Part shown: positions 11,479 to 23,500 of the stretch, one piece after another
How positions within the stretch are numbered: the stretch's first letter is position 1
Layout of the letters: each line of letters starts with the position of its first letter
Assembly (NCBI GenBank): GCA_030544215.1
Contig: JARZZO010000009.1
Coordinates: 52,013,129 to 52,077,128, forward strand
Direction of reading: 5' to 3'
DNA: 64,000 nt
From: Zantedeschia hybrid cultivar
Taxonomy: Eukaryota; Streptophyta; Magnoliopsida; Alismatales; Araceae
Program-made: the position numbers and the translations under genes
Notes under the pieces: model-generated
Told to the model about the DNA's origin: nothing
Seen by the model: the letters and a program-made list of their open reading frames with translations, nothing else
The model's database searches: none

Positions 11479-12861
11479 TGTGAGTGCTTAAAATGTGCGT
11501 GTGATTATCATGAAAAATCTATGTTGTTTAAGTGCAAAATAAAACCTATTAAAAAGAAACTAAGTGATCGCCAGAAACTTTTGACTTAAAAGTTCCAAAA
11601 GAAAGAGTTTGATCGCCTACCTGTTTGGATGTGGGAGATGTTGAGTTCTTGGTTCCCCTCCTTCAGCCGGCTGAAGAAAGAGAGCCCTTTCTTTTCTTTG
11701 TTCTTACTTTGATTGCTGTTGAGTTGTTGAGAATCGTCCAGAGTCCTTGTTGTTTGCTATTGATTTCCTTTGCTTCTGCTTTGACTCTTCTTTGTACCTT
11801 GCAAGAAATAGAAAGGAAGGAAGAACAATGATGAGAACTTAGGCAAAAGTAGTATCCATTTCAAACAAAATTTTAAACATGCAACTAAACAGGAAAACTC
11901 ACTTGTTGAGTGGTCTTTTTAAACTCCTTAATCAAATAGGTTTTGAAAAATGATACTAGTGTTGTGTGTGTTGCATAGAGTGATGTAATGAAGAATGCAA
12001 GATTAATGAAGATGAAAAATGTGAAAAAGAATGTAGAAATTGAATTGAAAAGAATAAACTGGATGGCCCCTGGAAGCCTTGGTCTTGGATGGATCTTGAA
12101 TGGATGAAGAATGGACGTCGACTTCTGGAAACAGCAGCACTTCAGCGTTTGGACGTCGTTGCTTCGATTTTCACTCAATTATCACTTCGATATCACTTCA
12201 ATCACTAACTCTAACTCTAACTCTAACCCGTCACCCACTCAAGAGGCAGGGTATTAATAGACTTCCTTTCATCCGCGGATTTACATGGAGAAATTTGAGA
12301 TTTATCCATCTTAACCAAAAGATAAATACATATTAATTAATCTTTATCTGTAATTATCTAAAACGCATCGCCCATGGAAGACGCCTTTCAGACTGATTAG
12401 GATAAAGATAAACATCCGGGAAAAAATTATCTTTATCTATAATTAGCTAAAACGCGTCGCCATATGGAGACGCCTTTTAAACTAATTAAGATAAGGATAA
12501 ACATCCGGAAGAGATGCATAAACAACTTAGGAAACCTAAAATGCGTCGTGTCTTGTAGACGTCTTTTAGTTAATTAATCAATTAATTAAAATTCAAATTT
12601 AAACATCAAAATAAGAATAAACTCTAAATGGCGTGCACATAGGTCGACGTCTTTTAGACTTATTCATATTTTAACTGAAATTTGAGTTAAAATCAATTTA
12701 ATTGATTAACTTAAACATGTCTGTTTGACCCGACACTTTTTAGATAATTAACCCAAAAAGATCAATAAAAATTAACCAATGATTAAATATCAGACCATTC
12801 TGAGGCATTATTATATGATATAAAATTTACTCGAAATGATGTCAAAATTAGCGTGTCTACA
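11479..12861 (-). mobile_element. N1 3' LTR (left on the plus strand)
   Basis: It starts TGTGAGTGCTTA and ends GTGTCTACA on the plus strand, and pairs with 29994-31370. An (AACTCT)n array at about 12198-12225 is one unit longer than in the partner. The TATA word present in the partner (TATAAATA, minus strand) reads TATTAATA here near 12252-12259. Confidence 0.92.
12359..12656. repeat. Four 11-10-11 inverted repeats in the N1 3' LTR
   Basis: Units are at 12359-12390, 12448-12479, 12537-12568 and 12625-12656. Spacers are gcccatggaa, gccatatgga, gtgtcttgta and cacataggtc. Confidence 0.92.
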
Positions 12862-14219
12862 GCTGCCTCACCTTAGCATCGTCTTTGCAAGGGAGTGAAA
12901 TGAAATCGAATGTACTGAAAAGGTGATGCCAAGGTGTGATGAGACACGCTCTTAACATCACATGATTGGAATTTTTCTCAAAATCATCAATGAAGATAGC
13001 TCAAAGAGATCAACGGAATCAATCCTGTCTGGATGAGGTAGACAAGGAAATAAAATAAGGTCGATCAACCTCCTCGGAGTGGGTTGTACCCCAGGTCGTA
13101 GACACTGTAGGTTTCATCATGGGGAGCGTTTGCCAGCCAATGTGGACTTGCTGCAGCCATGATGGATCTTAAAAGAAAACAAGAAATATTGGAAAAGAAT
13201 CCAAGAAAGGATAGAATTCCAAGGATATCTTTAAGCGAATCTCAAAGATAATCAAGATACTCAATTCAGAATGGAATATTTCATATCATGTTGAAAATTA
13301 TTTGATCAATGGTCTGAAACTTAATCAATAATTAATTCTTATTTCAATGATTTCAAAGTCCTATATGATGCATGCTGGGCTAAAAGAAAAATATAAAGTC
13401 AAATAAAATATAAATTAATCAAGGATAATATTGTTAAATTGTCATTAATGAGTCAAGATACCAATTCCTATAATCTAGTGCTAAGCCGAAGCTCGTTTAT
13501 CCACGCACTGTTTCACAAAAGTGGAACCATCGTCCCCACTAATTAACAATCCAACGGCCTATCCGTGCGATTAAGAATTCTCTGGAATTATCACCATTTT
13601 TGTTGTAGGGGAACTCAAATTCCAGTTTCATCAAAACCACAAGGTCCTTGATATACTCTAATAAATATTTAACATATAGTAATGGTCATTATGCAAATTA
13701 ATTACATGAAAGAATACAAAAGATAGAGATAACCGTCTTTTTAGCCACAGTTAGGACTTCATAAACTCACACAGTGGGATCTTCTTGATATTTCCAGCTT
13801 TATTCGGATTTTCTTGAATTTCATGCACTCAAAATTCATTAGTAATTTCAAACAAGTGCTTAATTAATCATCAAAACATGGAATTTCGTGTAAATGACAA
13901 AAATATTGAAACGTGTCGTGTCGCGCAGACGCCCTTCAATCGTTAAAATGCGGCGGTGTCCCTCGACGCCTTTTACTCACAAAAACAGGTTCTGGCTGTT
14001 CTCTACTCGGATTCCAACTCTTCCAATACTCATCCCTTTTCCAATCCGGAAAAGTCTTCCTAGGATCGCAATTCCTTCTCTATAAATATCATTAACTTGT
14101 TTCCAAGCAATCCTACCACAATCTAGAGATCCGAGGTTGAGTTTTTCTTCAAGATTCAAAGGTTTCCCAAGGTTTTCAAGGTTTTCAAGCTTCAAGGAGG
14201 AAGAAATTCTAAAAAGAGG
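12862..14219. other. N1 non-coding region between 3' LTR and the first antisense gene
   Basis: The first bases give the minus-strand polypurine-like TAAGGTGAGGCAGC (12862-12875) next to the LTR start. The remainder aligns with 5101-6461 of R0 and should include the promoter of the plus-strand gene at 14220. I see no credible gene in it. Confidence 0.65.
13907..13975. repeat. Two 11-10-11 inverted repeats upstream of the N1 DUF7745-like gene
   Basis: Units are at 13907-13938 and 13944-13975. Spacers are gtgtcgcgca and ggtgtccctc. In R0 the homologous pair overlaps by 2 nt; here the units are 5 nt apart. Confidence 0.88.
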
Positions 14220-15561
14220 ATGAGTTCTTCAAACAAGAGGATGAAGAGGTCGCTGGAGAAGATCTCCGACGCGGAGAATCACCTTATAGGAAGGGATCCC
14301 AACCTCCAAGTAAGTTGAATTAACTTTCCTTCAATTCTTCTTCTTGTTCCTCCATGTTCTTCATGTTCTTCTTGTTCTTCAAACTCTTCAATCCTTTCTT
14401 TTTATTTTTTAGACATATCCCATGTTTCCCGGTCCAAGGAGATTCACTTCTCTCCCTTGGATTCGCAAGCTTGCAAAAAGTCCTAAGCTTTCCATGCAAG
14501 TTTTCATCTCCAAGTGGAGTCTTCAAGGCTTGGTGGTGCATGCGAAACACTACAAGAGCCCGAACGTGGACTGGGCGGACATGGGTGCTTTGATCGAGCA
14601 GTGGCATCCTCAAACCCATACGTTCCTCTTTCCGGATTTCGAGTGCACCATCCTTTTGGAGGAGGCGGAGCTCCTATTGGGTCTTCCAAAGACCAAGGGC
14701 AAGATGGCTTTGACAAGAGAAAGGATCACCGGTCAACAACTGTTAACGTCGATCATGAAGGATCCCTCAGAAACTAAAGGGTGCCTTACAAATAGAGGGA
14801 TCAACCTCGCAAAGCTTGTTGAATGGACTTTGTATGAGATCGATGATCTAAGGGAGGATGAAGCTGAAGATGTGACGAAAGCTTTCGTCACGTGCCTTGC
14901 CGGGGCTCTGTTCTTCCCTGCGCAAGACAACATCTTGGAAGATGATCAGGTTAGTGCTATCTGCACGATCTTTGAGGGGAAATCCATTAGCACTGCGATC
15001 TTGACCTACCTCTACAGTGGGCTTTTTGCGGCGTCCACGGGTTGTCCTCCTTACGGGTGCATGTTACTCTTTGCTTTGTGGGTTGAACTACACTTCAAAT
15101 TCGAGTACTGTACGAGGATGTCACCAAGACCGTCTCAAATTTACTTGAACAACCCGATCCACTGTATCGCCAACATCGTGAAGTTCAACGAGCGTATGGT
15201 CAACAAGGTGCCAAAGCTCAAGACCCGGGCTGACTGGAGGGAGTTCCTGAGATGTATGTCGTCCAACATGTTTGACTCTTCTCCACTTGCCCTTGTTGGA
15301 AAGCCCATCAGAGTACGCCGTGCAGTGGGAGTGGATCTCAAATTGATTGGTGCCATTGAATTTGTGCTGTACAACCCTCACCGGTGCCTTACTCAGCTCA
15401 GGTTGAATCGTCACGAATTCCCCGAGTTCTCCCTCACATCTCCGATCAAGAGGCGGGCCTTGGAATGTGACGAAGACTATGAAGCCACAAAACTTATTAC
15501 TACTTTGTGGAACCTCGACTTCAGTTATCGTGTAAAATCCTCTAAAAATAGAGATAGATGA
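14220..15561 (+). CDS. DUF7745/PMD-like accessory protein of N1, intact, one intron
   Basis: Exon 1 is 14220-14309 (30 codons, MSSSNKRMKRSLEKI...). The intron 14310-14412 has GTAAGT and TTTTTTAG ends, and exon 2 is 14413-15561. The predicted protein is 412 residues with no stop. It shows ALIEQWHPQTHTFLF and EEAELLLGLP (about 85-120), CLAGALFFPAQDNILEDDQ (about 180-200), LKTRADWREFL (about 290) and SPIKRRALE near the end. The start is chosen because the intron joins it in frame to the conserved part and R0 has the same structure. It is antisense to N1 gag-pol. Function is unknown; the domain name rests on motif resemblance. It is the only fully open gene of N1. Confidence 0.75.
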
Positions 15562-16398
15562 TTGAAATTTCCATACATTCAAGCACTTCATGAAATTCTT
15601 CCTTAAATGTTTTCTTTTCTTTTTCTTTTTGATGTAATAAAGGATTTCATTGAATAAAGAGTTATTTTTCATGCCTTGAAACCTTTCTTCAACTTCCTAT
15701 GATATGCTCATGATTTTTCCCTTAGCAAAAACTGGATTTTTCCTTAAAATATGACAGTTCGGGTTTGTTAAATCCAAAACGCGTCCACTCAGATAGACGC
15801 CTTTCAAAGATAATTCATTTTTCTAAAATTTAGATTAATCCTCAAAATCCCGATTTAAGCCTGAAACGCGTCTACTCCTCAAGACGCCTTTAGCCTTAGA
15901 AATCCCGAATTCTGCATAAAACGCGTCCACAAGTTTAGACGCTTTTCACTCAAAAAAACAAGGATATAATCATTAAAACCAGGATTTAAACCTAAAAGAC
16001 GTCTACTTGTGTAGACGCATTTCAATCCTCTCTCTTACTTTTTCCAGAACTCCGCCATCAATTCTGTGATTAAATCCCCTAAAACGCGTCTGTAGGTGTA
16101 GACACCGTTCATCATCATGCTGCGTACGGTTCTGACCAGAATTGGCGGTAACTTGAAACGCGTCGCTCCATGTGGACGCTTTTCACTCAATTTCAAACAG
16201 CTGGCCTTGCCGCCTCAACTTATGTGCCCTAAAACGCGTCGGTGTCCCTCGACGCCTTTAAACCTTCTGTTTACAGACCCGCGAAGGCCCCCTTTCTTCC
16301 TCACTTTCTCCCTTTGCACTCTCTCTCCTCAAACTCTCCGGCGATCCAACTCCGGCAATCCCCGTTTCTCTTTCTTCTCAAAACCTTCTCTTTTGGCC
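15562..16398. other. Intergenic region upstream of the N1 PMD gene
   Basis: It holds the 3' flank of the DUF7745-like gene, seven 11-10-11 inverted repeats, then a CT-rich leader (16290-16395) just before the ATG. It presumably contains the PMD promoter. An open frame reading through 16117-16398 into exon 1 is not used as the start, because R0 supports the ATG at 16399. Confidence 0.65.
15775..16261. repeat. Seven 11-10-11 inverted repeats upstream of the N1 PMD gene
   Basis: Units start at 15775, 15862, 15917, 15993, 16080, 16154 and 16230, each 32 nt. Spacers are cactcagata, tactcctcaa, cacaagttta, tacttgtgta, tgtaggtgta, gctccatgtg and ggtgtccctc. The last begins 169 nt before the ATG. 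Confidence 0.95.
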
Positions 16399-19279
16399 AT
16401 GGAGCGCGGCGAAGGTTCCCGCAAGACCAAGGCCCTAGCCAAGAGGCGGCGGACGACGGTTCGCAAGGAAGAGGCTCCCGAGGAGGTGCCGGCCGCACTC
16501 GCCGAGGCGGCGACGTTCTTGGAGGAGGAGGAGGCTCCTCCGGCGCCATTGGCCGTGGAAGAGGAAGGGGAGGGCGACCTCCACGTGGTGAGTCTCTATG
16601 GTTTTGAATGGAGTGAGGAAAAGGAGGGAGAAAGGGGTTCTTGAAGAACCCGGAATTCGGCCTTGAAAGGCGTCCAGACCAGGTGATGCCGTTCAAACGG
16701 CGTCGCCCTGGTCCGACGCCATTCAAGGCAAAATTCCCAATTTCAATTAGGTAGAAAGAATTCCAAATTGCGTCAGGACCTGTGGACGCCTTTCAAAAGA
16801 CGTCCAGGTGTCTTGACGCCTTTCAATCCAGAAATGTTTTGCTTGTTTTTATGTTCACTAACTAATGAAATTTCCTTTTTATGTGCAAGGAGTCATGAGG
16901 GCGAGGATTAGCTGGGACTTAGTGATAGGGGCATACCGGGGACTCCCGGACTTCCAGAAGGCGCGCCTACGCCGGATGGGGTTCGGCGAGGTTCTAGATA
17001 TCGAGCCGTTTTGGCTTGATCTAGTCCTGCTGCAGGCGCTCAGGGAGCGTTGGCACGAGGAGAGTCGGGCATTCCTAATGCTCTGGGGACACATGATCCC
17101 CACTTTAGAGGACGTGGCCAGGATTACTAGCCTCAGGGTAGAGGGCCGATCGGTAAGTGGGGTGACTTACCCCAACTACCAGGGATTGGCAGAGGCTCTG
17201 CTAGGCATAGAGGTATCTAGCCTGGGCAGGGAGTCTAAGATGGTCCCTAGGGTGGAGGTAGAGGCTGCCCTAGGATTAGATGAGCCCCGGCGGCGATCTG
17301 ATGAGTCCCGGGCAGAGTTTAGGGATAGGTTAGCAGAGTCATCCTCCACCGTATACTGCACCGACCTGAGTCAGGGGGAGGAGGTAGACAGGCAGCTGAG
17401 GGTCTTTCTTGTCTTGTTCTTCGGTCGGTTACTCTTCGGCACGAAGGGTGATCATATCCACTGTAGATTCTTGTATCTGCTAGATGACTTAGATAGTTTA
17501 GGAGAGTATGCCTGGGGTGCGGCCCTTCTGGCCCATCTCTTCGCTGATCTTTCTGTGGTCACGCCGGACCGTGAGACGATTGTCAGTGGTTTTTCGCCAT
17601 TCCTCCAGGTATTAAGTTATTTTATTATTTGTTTATGCAATGCAATGTGATATGATGCTTTATTAACCTATATGTCCATGTATGCAAGTATGGAGCTACC
17701 ATTATTTTCTGCTCGGCAGAGCGAGGATCGTACGACCGGGCGCTGTCCCATTGGCCTGCCGCTGGCAGCTGATAGTGGACACAGCGCCACAGCACCACCA
17801 GTTGACAGCCCTCCGCCGCCAGTTCCTTGACTACCCGGAGCTGTTGGTAAGTTCTTAACTGGTTTAATTTTGTTCATTAAATGCAATCTTTCCTTTATTA
17901 AATGCAAAATTATTTATATGAATGCGTCTAACTTATATGCAGGTGATCTGGCGCCCGTACCTTGGTATGGGCGAGGCGGGTCAGCCGTGGGTGACGGCTG
18001 GCCGGAGGCGGTTCAGCAGGCAGATGTGGCTGCATTGCCTGAATGAGGTCGAGCCCCTCCATCTGCAGCTCGTGATGAGGACCCTTGGCCTCCACCAGGA
18101 GTGGATCGATGAGGAGGTCTCGGAGGGTGTCGGGAGGAGCATGAGGGGCAAGCAATCCCTCACCGATTGGCGAGCAAAGTTCCCGGAACAATATGAAGAC
18201 TGGCATCGCCGGGGTGTCCATGTTGAGTCACGAGCGGAGAGTAGCGCAGCCTACCTCTAGCAGTATCGGACACATTACGTCGATCAGCTGCGACTCCTCC
18301 GACCGCTCGATGTAAGTATGTTTTTATGCGTCTTTCATTTTATTATTATCTTGATTTATATTTGTGAATGAATGTATGTATGTGTGATATGCAGGATGCG
18401 CGCGATGCGGTCATCATCGACCTCCGGGCCCGCCTACATGATGCGGAGGCCTAGCTGGAGCAGGTCCAGAAGGAGCTCTTCGACCTAGTATGTATACATG
18501 TTTATGAATGAATGTTTTGATTAATTAATTGTTTTGGCGATTAACAACTAACGGTTGTCTTTTGGTGCAGCGAGCCATCTACACCCAGGCGGCTCCCCCT
18601 ACCTATGGAGCTTCATCGTCTACTCTTCCTGCCGCCTACGAGGCTACCTTGATTGACCTCCAGAGCCAGCTTGCCTCCGCCATCCGCCGGGCTTCCCTTG
18701 CAGAGGAGGATCGCGCTGCTCAAGTAAGTCTTGTTATTTCCTTTGATTTCTGAACCTGATTTTGATTGCTTGATTGCCTTGGACTAACAATGGTTTCCCC
18801 TGCAGGTTGCTGAGCTTCATGAAGCCCTTCAGAGGGCTGAAGTGGATGCAGCTCGTGTTCGCGCTCTCGAGGAGCAGGTGGCTCGGGTTCGCGATCTGGA
18901 GGAGCAGGTGGCTCGCCTCTCCACCGGGGATCTTCCTCGGGAGCTTTCACACCTCCAGTCCCGACTGGGGTTTATTACTGAGGAGAGGGAGAGGGAGCGG
19001 CTGGAGCGGCAGAAGATGGACTCAGAGATGGCCTCTCTCCGAGTTCAGTTGGGCATTGCTGAGCACGAGCGCCGGAGCGTGGAGGAGAGATAGAGGCGTT
19101 TTCGACAGCGTGCTCAGGAGCGCGGGCAGGTGAGCGCTTTCACAGCCAGCGTGGCCATTTCTTCCGGTCAAGCTGGTTCGAGTGTCATGGGTCCGCCGCC
19201 GCCTAGAGCTCCACCGCCAGATGCCCAGGACGAGGCTCAGAGCCAGATGCACGAGGGTGCAGGAGAGAGCCAGCCTTGA
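16399..19279 (+). pseudogene. Plant mobile domain (PMD) gene of N1, seven exons, lightly broken
   Basis: Exons inferred with R0 are 16399-16587, 16889-17608, 17688-17846, 17943-18311, 18395-18487, 18571-18723 and 18806-19279, together 2157 nt (718 residues). All are multiples of three. Exon 1 is acidic (MERGEGSRKTKALAKRRRTT...). The PMD core has FWLDLVLLQALRERWHEE, PTLEDVARITSLRVEGRSV, EYAWGAALLAHLFADLSVV, VPLACRWQLIVDTAPQHHQL and VIWRPYLGMGEAGQPW. Exons 6-7 form a coiled coil (ALEEQVARVRDLEEQVARL), with a P-rich end. Breaks: TAG at 18258, 18452 and 19091, and CAG to CAA at the acceptors before exons 2 and 3. Antisense to gag-pol. PMD proteins are linked to transposons and, in Arabidopsis, to silencing; the role here is unknown. 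Confidence 0.8.
16664..16825. repeat. Four 11-10-11 inverted repeats in PMD intron 1 (N1), as two overlapping pairs
   Basis: Units are at 16664-16695, 16694-16725, 16764-16795 and 16794-16825, each pair with a 30-nt pitch. Spacers are cagaccaggt, gccctggtcc, aggacctgtg and caggtgtctt. Confidence 0.95.
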
Positions 19280-20584
19280 GGGCTTATGTATTTTCTTTCT
19301 TATGTGTATCATGTACAGAACACCTTTTGATGATATACATGAAACTTTTGGCCTCCAACCTTGCGTTCCATGTGTTTGCCTTGCATCCTGTACGTCACTT
19401 AACAAACAGGTTAAGTATCTATTTAGGCTTAGCCCCTTGCCTGACCAAATGAATGGTCGATCAATCTTTTTTCTTAAATGAAGGGTCTAGGGGCATAGCC
19501 TTTATCAACAAAGGTAATTGAACTATAAGCAAAAATGCAACATACAAGCAGACGGATGCTTACTGAAAATGAAAGGAATGAAACATACTAGATGCAATAA
19601 GCAAATGCTAATTGAAATATTTTTGTTGTTTTGAAATATTCATTTTTGTTTGGATTTTGAAATATGTACTTTTTTTGAATTTTTGAAATATGTGTCTTCT
19701 TTTTTTTTTTGAATTTTGGGATATGTATTTTTTTATATTTTGAAATATGTATTTTTTTTTTGGATTTTGAGATATGTATTTTTTTTTGAATTTTGAAATA
19801 TGTATTTTTTTTTTGAATTTTGAACTATGGTGTAAACTAAAGACCAGCATAGTACTCAGATCAAAGGATCATATTCATCTATGAACTTAATTCCCAAATT
19901 GTTCTTTAATAATTTAACTTAAACCCATTGTACTTGAACTTGTGTTTTCATTCGTGATCCCATTCGATGATTTGACCTTCAGTCAATCTAGGCTGTTCCT
20001 TAAATTTGGAGTACGCCTCTTTAGAAAGAAAGGAAGAATAAGTTTAGAAAGCCCATGAGAAGGTTCCGGAGACCTAAAAATATGTTCCTTTCCTACCCTA
20101 ATATCTGTTTGGGTTCGGTCATTTTCTTTCCGGGGTATTTATCGACGTTGCATTCCCTTTTATTTCATTTCATGGCCTTGATGTAACGTTTGTAATGTAA
20201 TGGCCTTTTGATTTGACGTTTGGCTTTTGCCTTTTGCTTTGCTTTTCTTTTCTTTTCTTTGGGACGGATCTCCCCCATTTTTTTTTATGACGGCCTCCTA
20301 CTAAGATGGCGGGTATTCTTGGTAGTCTATTCTAAGCCTCGTTCCGACATCGTGGGCTGAATGTAAAACATAATTTTGTTTAAAAGGAACGATTCGTACT
20401 TCATACTTTTAGTCAAGCTTTCGATATTCCTTAGGACTCAGCATCTCTTGTTACTCACGAATCAAACGTGTCAGTGTGTGTAGTAATGTGTTTGGAATTA
20501 AATTATCCAAACTGATGAGGGAATTTGAGTTTATAAATTTTCTGATTCCACTGGTCTTTGTACCATGCTGATCGACTCTTTAAC
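19280..20584. other. N1 spacer between the PMD gene end and the pol end, with a T-rich repeat block
   Basis: The genes on opposite strands converge on this stretch. At about 19614-19823 there is an imperfect tandem array of T-runs and GAAATATGTATTTTT-like units of roughly 30-40 nt. R0 keeps the same block at about 51508-51675. The rest aligns between N1 and R0 up to ~20570. No gene is seen. Confidence 0.65.
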
Positions 20585-23500
20585 CTAAGGGTAGTATTTC
20601 TTAAGATGCAAACCGTTCCAGGGGTGAGTTAGCTCTTCTCCTTCTGTATTGACAAGACGGTAAGCGTTACCAGGAAAAGCGTGTGACACAACATAAGGTC
20701 CTTCCTAGTTGGGTTGGAGCTTAGAACGTGGACCACCAGGTTTTACAAAAATCCTTTTGACGACCATTTCACCAACTTTAAACTTTCGTTCAACGACTTT
20801 CTTTTGATAAAAACGTGCTAGTCTATTTTGATAGACTCTTGCATGATTAGCGGCTGACCATCTTCTCTCGTCTAAGAGTTCTAATTGAGCAAGGAGTGCT
20901 GAACGGTGTTCATCAATGGAAAATTTCTTATTCAATTGTACTCTTAATGACGGTACAAGGATCTCGTATGGAACTACCGCCTCCATTCCAAATGTTAAGG
21001 AATAAGGAGTTTGCCCAGTGGGCGTGCGGATTGAAATCCGGTAGGCTCATAGAGCCTCAACCAATTTTTCTGGCCAATCTGTGAATTTGTTAGATTTGCA
21101 CGTCTTTTTGATGATTTTTATCAAAGTCTTGTTAGTTGCCTCTGCTTGGCCATTGCCTTGCGGATAATAAGGAGATGAATGATGCAATGCAATTTTATAC
21201 CTGTTGCAGAGGTCCTTCAATTCTTGTGACACGAACTGCGGTCCATTATCGGTGACGATGGTGCTTGGAATTCCAAATCTGGTGATGATGTTCTTCATGA
21301 TGAACTTGCAGACGGTTGATGCTTTGACTTTCGTGTATGCTTCAACTTCTATCCACTTGGTGAAGTATTCCGTTGCCGTGAGGATGAAAGACTTTTGCTT
21401 GATGCCGGAATCTGGATTACCAAGGGGTCCAATGATGTCGAAAGCCCACATGGAGAAAGGCCATGGGGAGGAAACAGGATGAAGTGAAGATGCAGGAGAA
21501 TGAATTTTGTCGGCGTGAAGTTGACACTTAGCACACCTACGGACATATCCTACACAGTCTTCTTCCATGGTTGGCCAATAAAATCCTTGTCTGAGGATCT
21601 TCTTTGCTTGCATTTGTCCATTAACATGACCACCACAGACTCCAGCATGAGCTCCTTCCATAACTTTCGAGAGCTCATCTTCGTCTAGACATCTTAGAAG
21701 AACTCCATCAAAACCTCTTTTGTGCAGTGCTCCCCCAACTAGAGTGTATTTTTGAGCAACTCTCCTGATAGCTCTCTTCTCCTCAGATGTGGCTTCTTCA
21801 GGATATGATTGATCTTCACAATATTTGGCAATTTCATAATACCATGGCTTCTGTTCATCATCCATCTCTTCTAACAGCTTTATCAACATGATTTCTCTCT
21901 TTTCCACGATATTTCCATCTCTGACCTTCTTCAACAGCTTTTCCTTAGTTCTAAGAAATGAAGGGTCTCTCACGGCGGGTGAAAGACGCCTATGAACTAT
22001 GATTGATTTGGATTGCCTGCTGATTGGAAAATCAAGAGAAGATGCAAGTGAGGCTAGAGCGTCAGCTAAGATGTTTTGATTCCTAGGAACATGGACGAAG
22101 ATCAGTTTGGTGAAAAGCTTTGAATAAGCAGAAGTATGTTCTTGATAAGGCTTAAGTTTGGGATCAAGAGTTCGATACTTGGTCAGCACCTGGCGAAGAA
22201 TCAGTTGGCTATGACCCACAATCCTGAGTTTAGTAGCACCATGGAAATGAGCAGCCTCGAGGCCAGCAAGGAGTGCCTCGTATTCAGCTATATTGTTGGT
22301 GACTGGAAAGTCGAGCTGAAAGACTTGTGGAATGGTGACACCTTTAGGTGATAACAGAACAATACCGATCCCCTTTCCATGAGAATGCAGAGCTCCGTCA
22401 AAATGCAGAGTCCACATATCATCTCTGATTTGGTTTATGGACATCAGTTCCTCATCCGGAAACTCTGATCGGACTGGATCAAAACGAGGAAGGGGGTGAT
22501 GAGCGAGATGTTCCGCTATGGCATAGCTCTTGATCACTTTCTGCTTAATGTAAGTGATATTGAATTGAGATAGAAAGCTTTGCCATCGTGCTAACCTATA
22601 AGTAAGGACAAATTTTTCCAGAAGAAATTTGATTGGATTCATCCTAGCAATGAGATGGACTTCATGGGCCAGAAAATAATGCTTCGATTTCTGAACAACC
22701 CAGACCAATGCTGCACATGTCTTTTCCATCGCTGTGTATCTCTGTTCAGCGGGGTTGAGAAGTTTAGAGAGATAGTAGGCCGCCCTCTCCTTTCCTTCTT
22801 CATCCTCTTGTGCTAGGACAGCCCCCACTGCATCATCCATGACAGAAATATAAAGTATCAATGGCTTGCCTGGAGATGGTGGTCTCAAAACAGGAGGACT
22901 TGCCAAATAATTCTTTAGTCCATCGAATGCCTCCTGACACTTATTGTCCCAATCGAATTTGACTCCCGGCTTGGTAAGCTCGTAGAACGGCTTATACCTT
23001 TGTGAGTGTTGGGAGACAAAACGGCGAATAAATTGCAACCTTCCGATTAATCCTCTCAACTCCTTCAAGTTTTTGGGAGGTGGCATCTCTCTGATAGCCT
23101 TCGCCTTGTTGGGATCGATCTCAATTCCCCGTTTACTGACAATGAATCCAAGTAATTTCCCTGAAGATACCCTTAATATACATTTCTTGGGGTTCATCTT
23201 CAACTGATATTCCCTCGATCTCTCTAATACCCTTGCCAAAACTTTGGCATGCTCAGCCTTCGTTTTAGATTTAACCAACAAATCGTCCACATACACTTCT
23301 AGATCTATGTGCATCATGTCGTGAAATATTGCCATCATAGCCCTCTGATAAGTGGCTCCAGCGTTCTTTAATCCAAATGACATGACGACATAGCAGTATG
23401 TTCCCCAAGGTGTAGTGAATGATGTCTTTTCTTGATCTTCTTCTGCCAATTTAATCTGATTATATCCTGAAAATTCATCCATGAACGATAAAGTCTCATA

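Noticed and set aside
12198..12225. (AACTCT)n as telomere-like repeat
   Set aside because: It is not the plant TTTAGGG unit, it is only a few copies, and it lies inside an LTR with copy-number variation between the two LTRs.
16117..16398. Upstream extension of PMD exon 1
   Set aside because: The open frame contains an inverted-repeat unit and a CT-rich leader, and R0 conserves coding only from the ATG corresponding to 16399.
14220..19279. Treating the DUF7745-like and PMD genes as host genes caught between repeats
   Set aside because: Both lie within N1's LTRs and target duplications, and the same pair in the same order recurs in R0, so they belong to the element.
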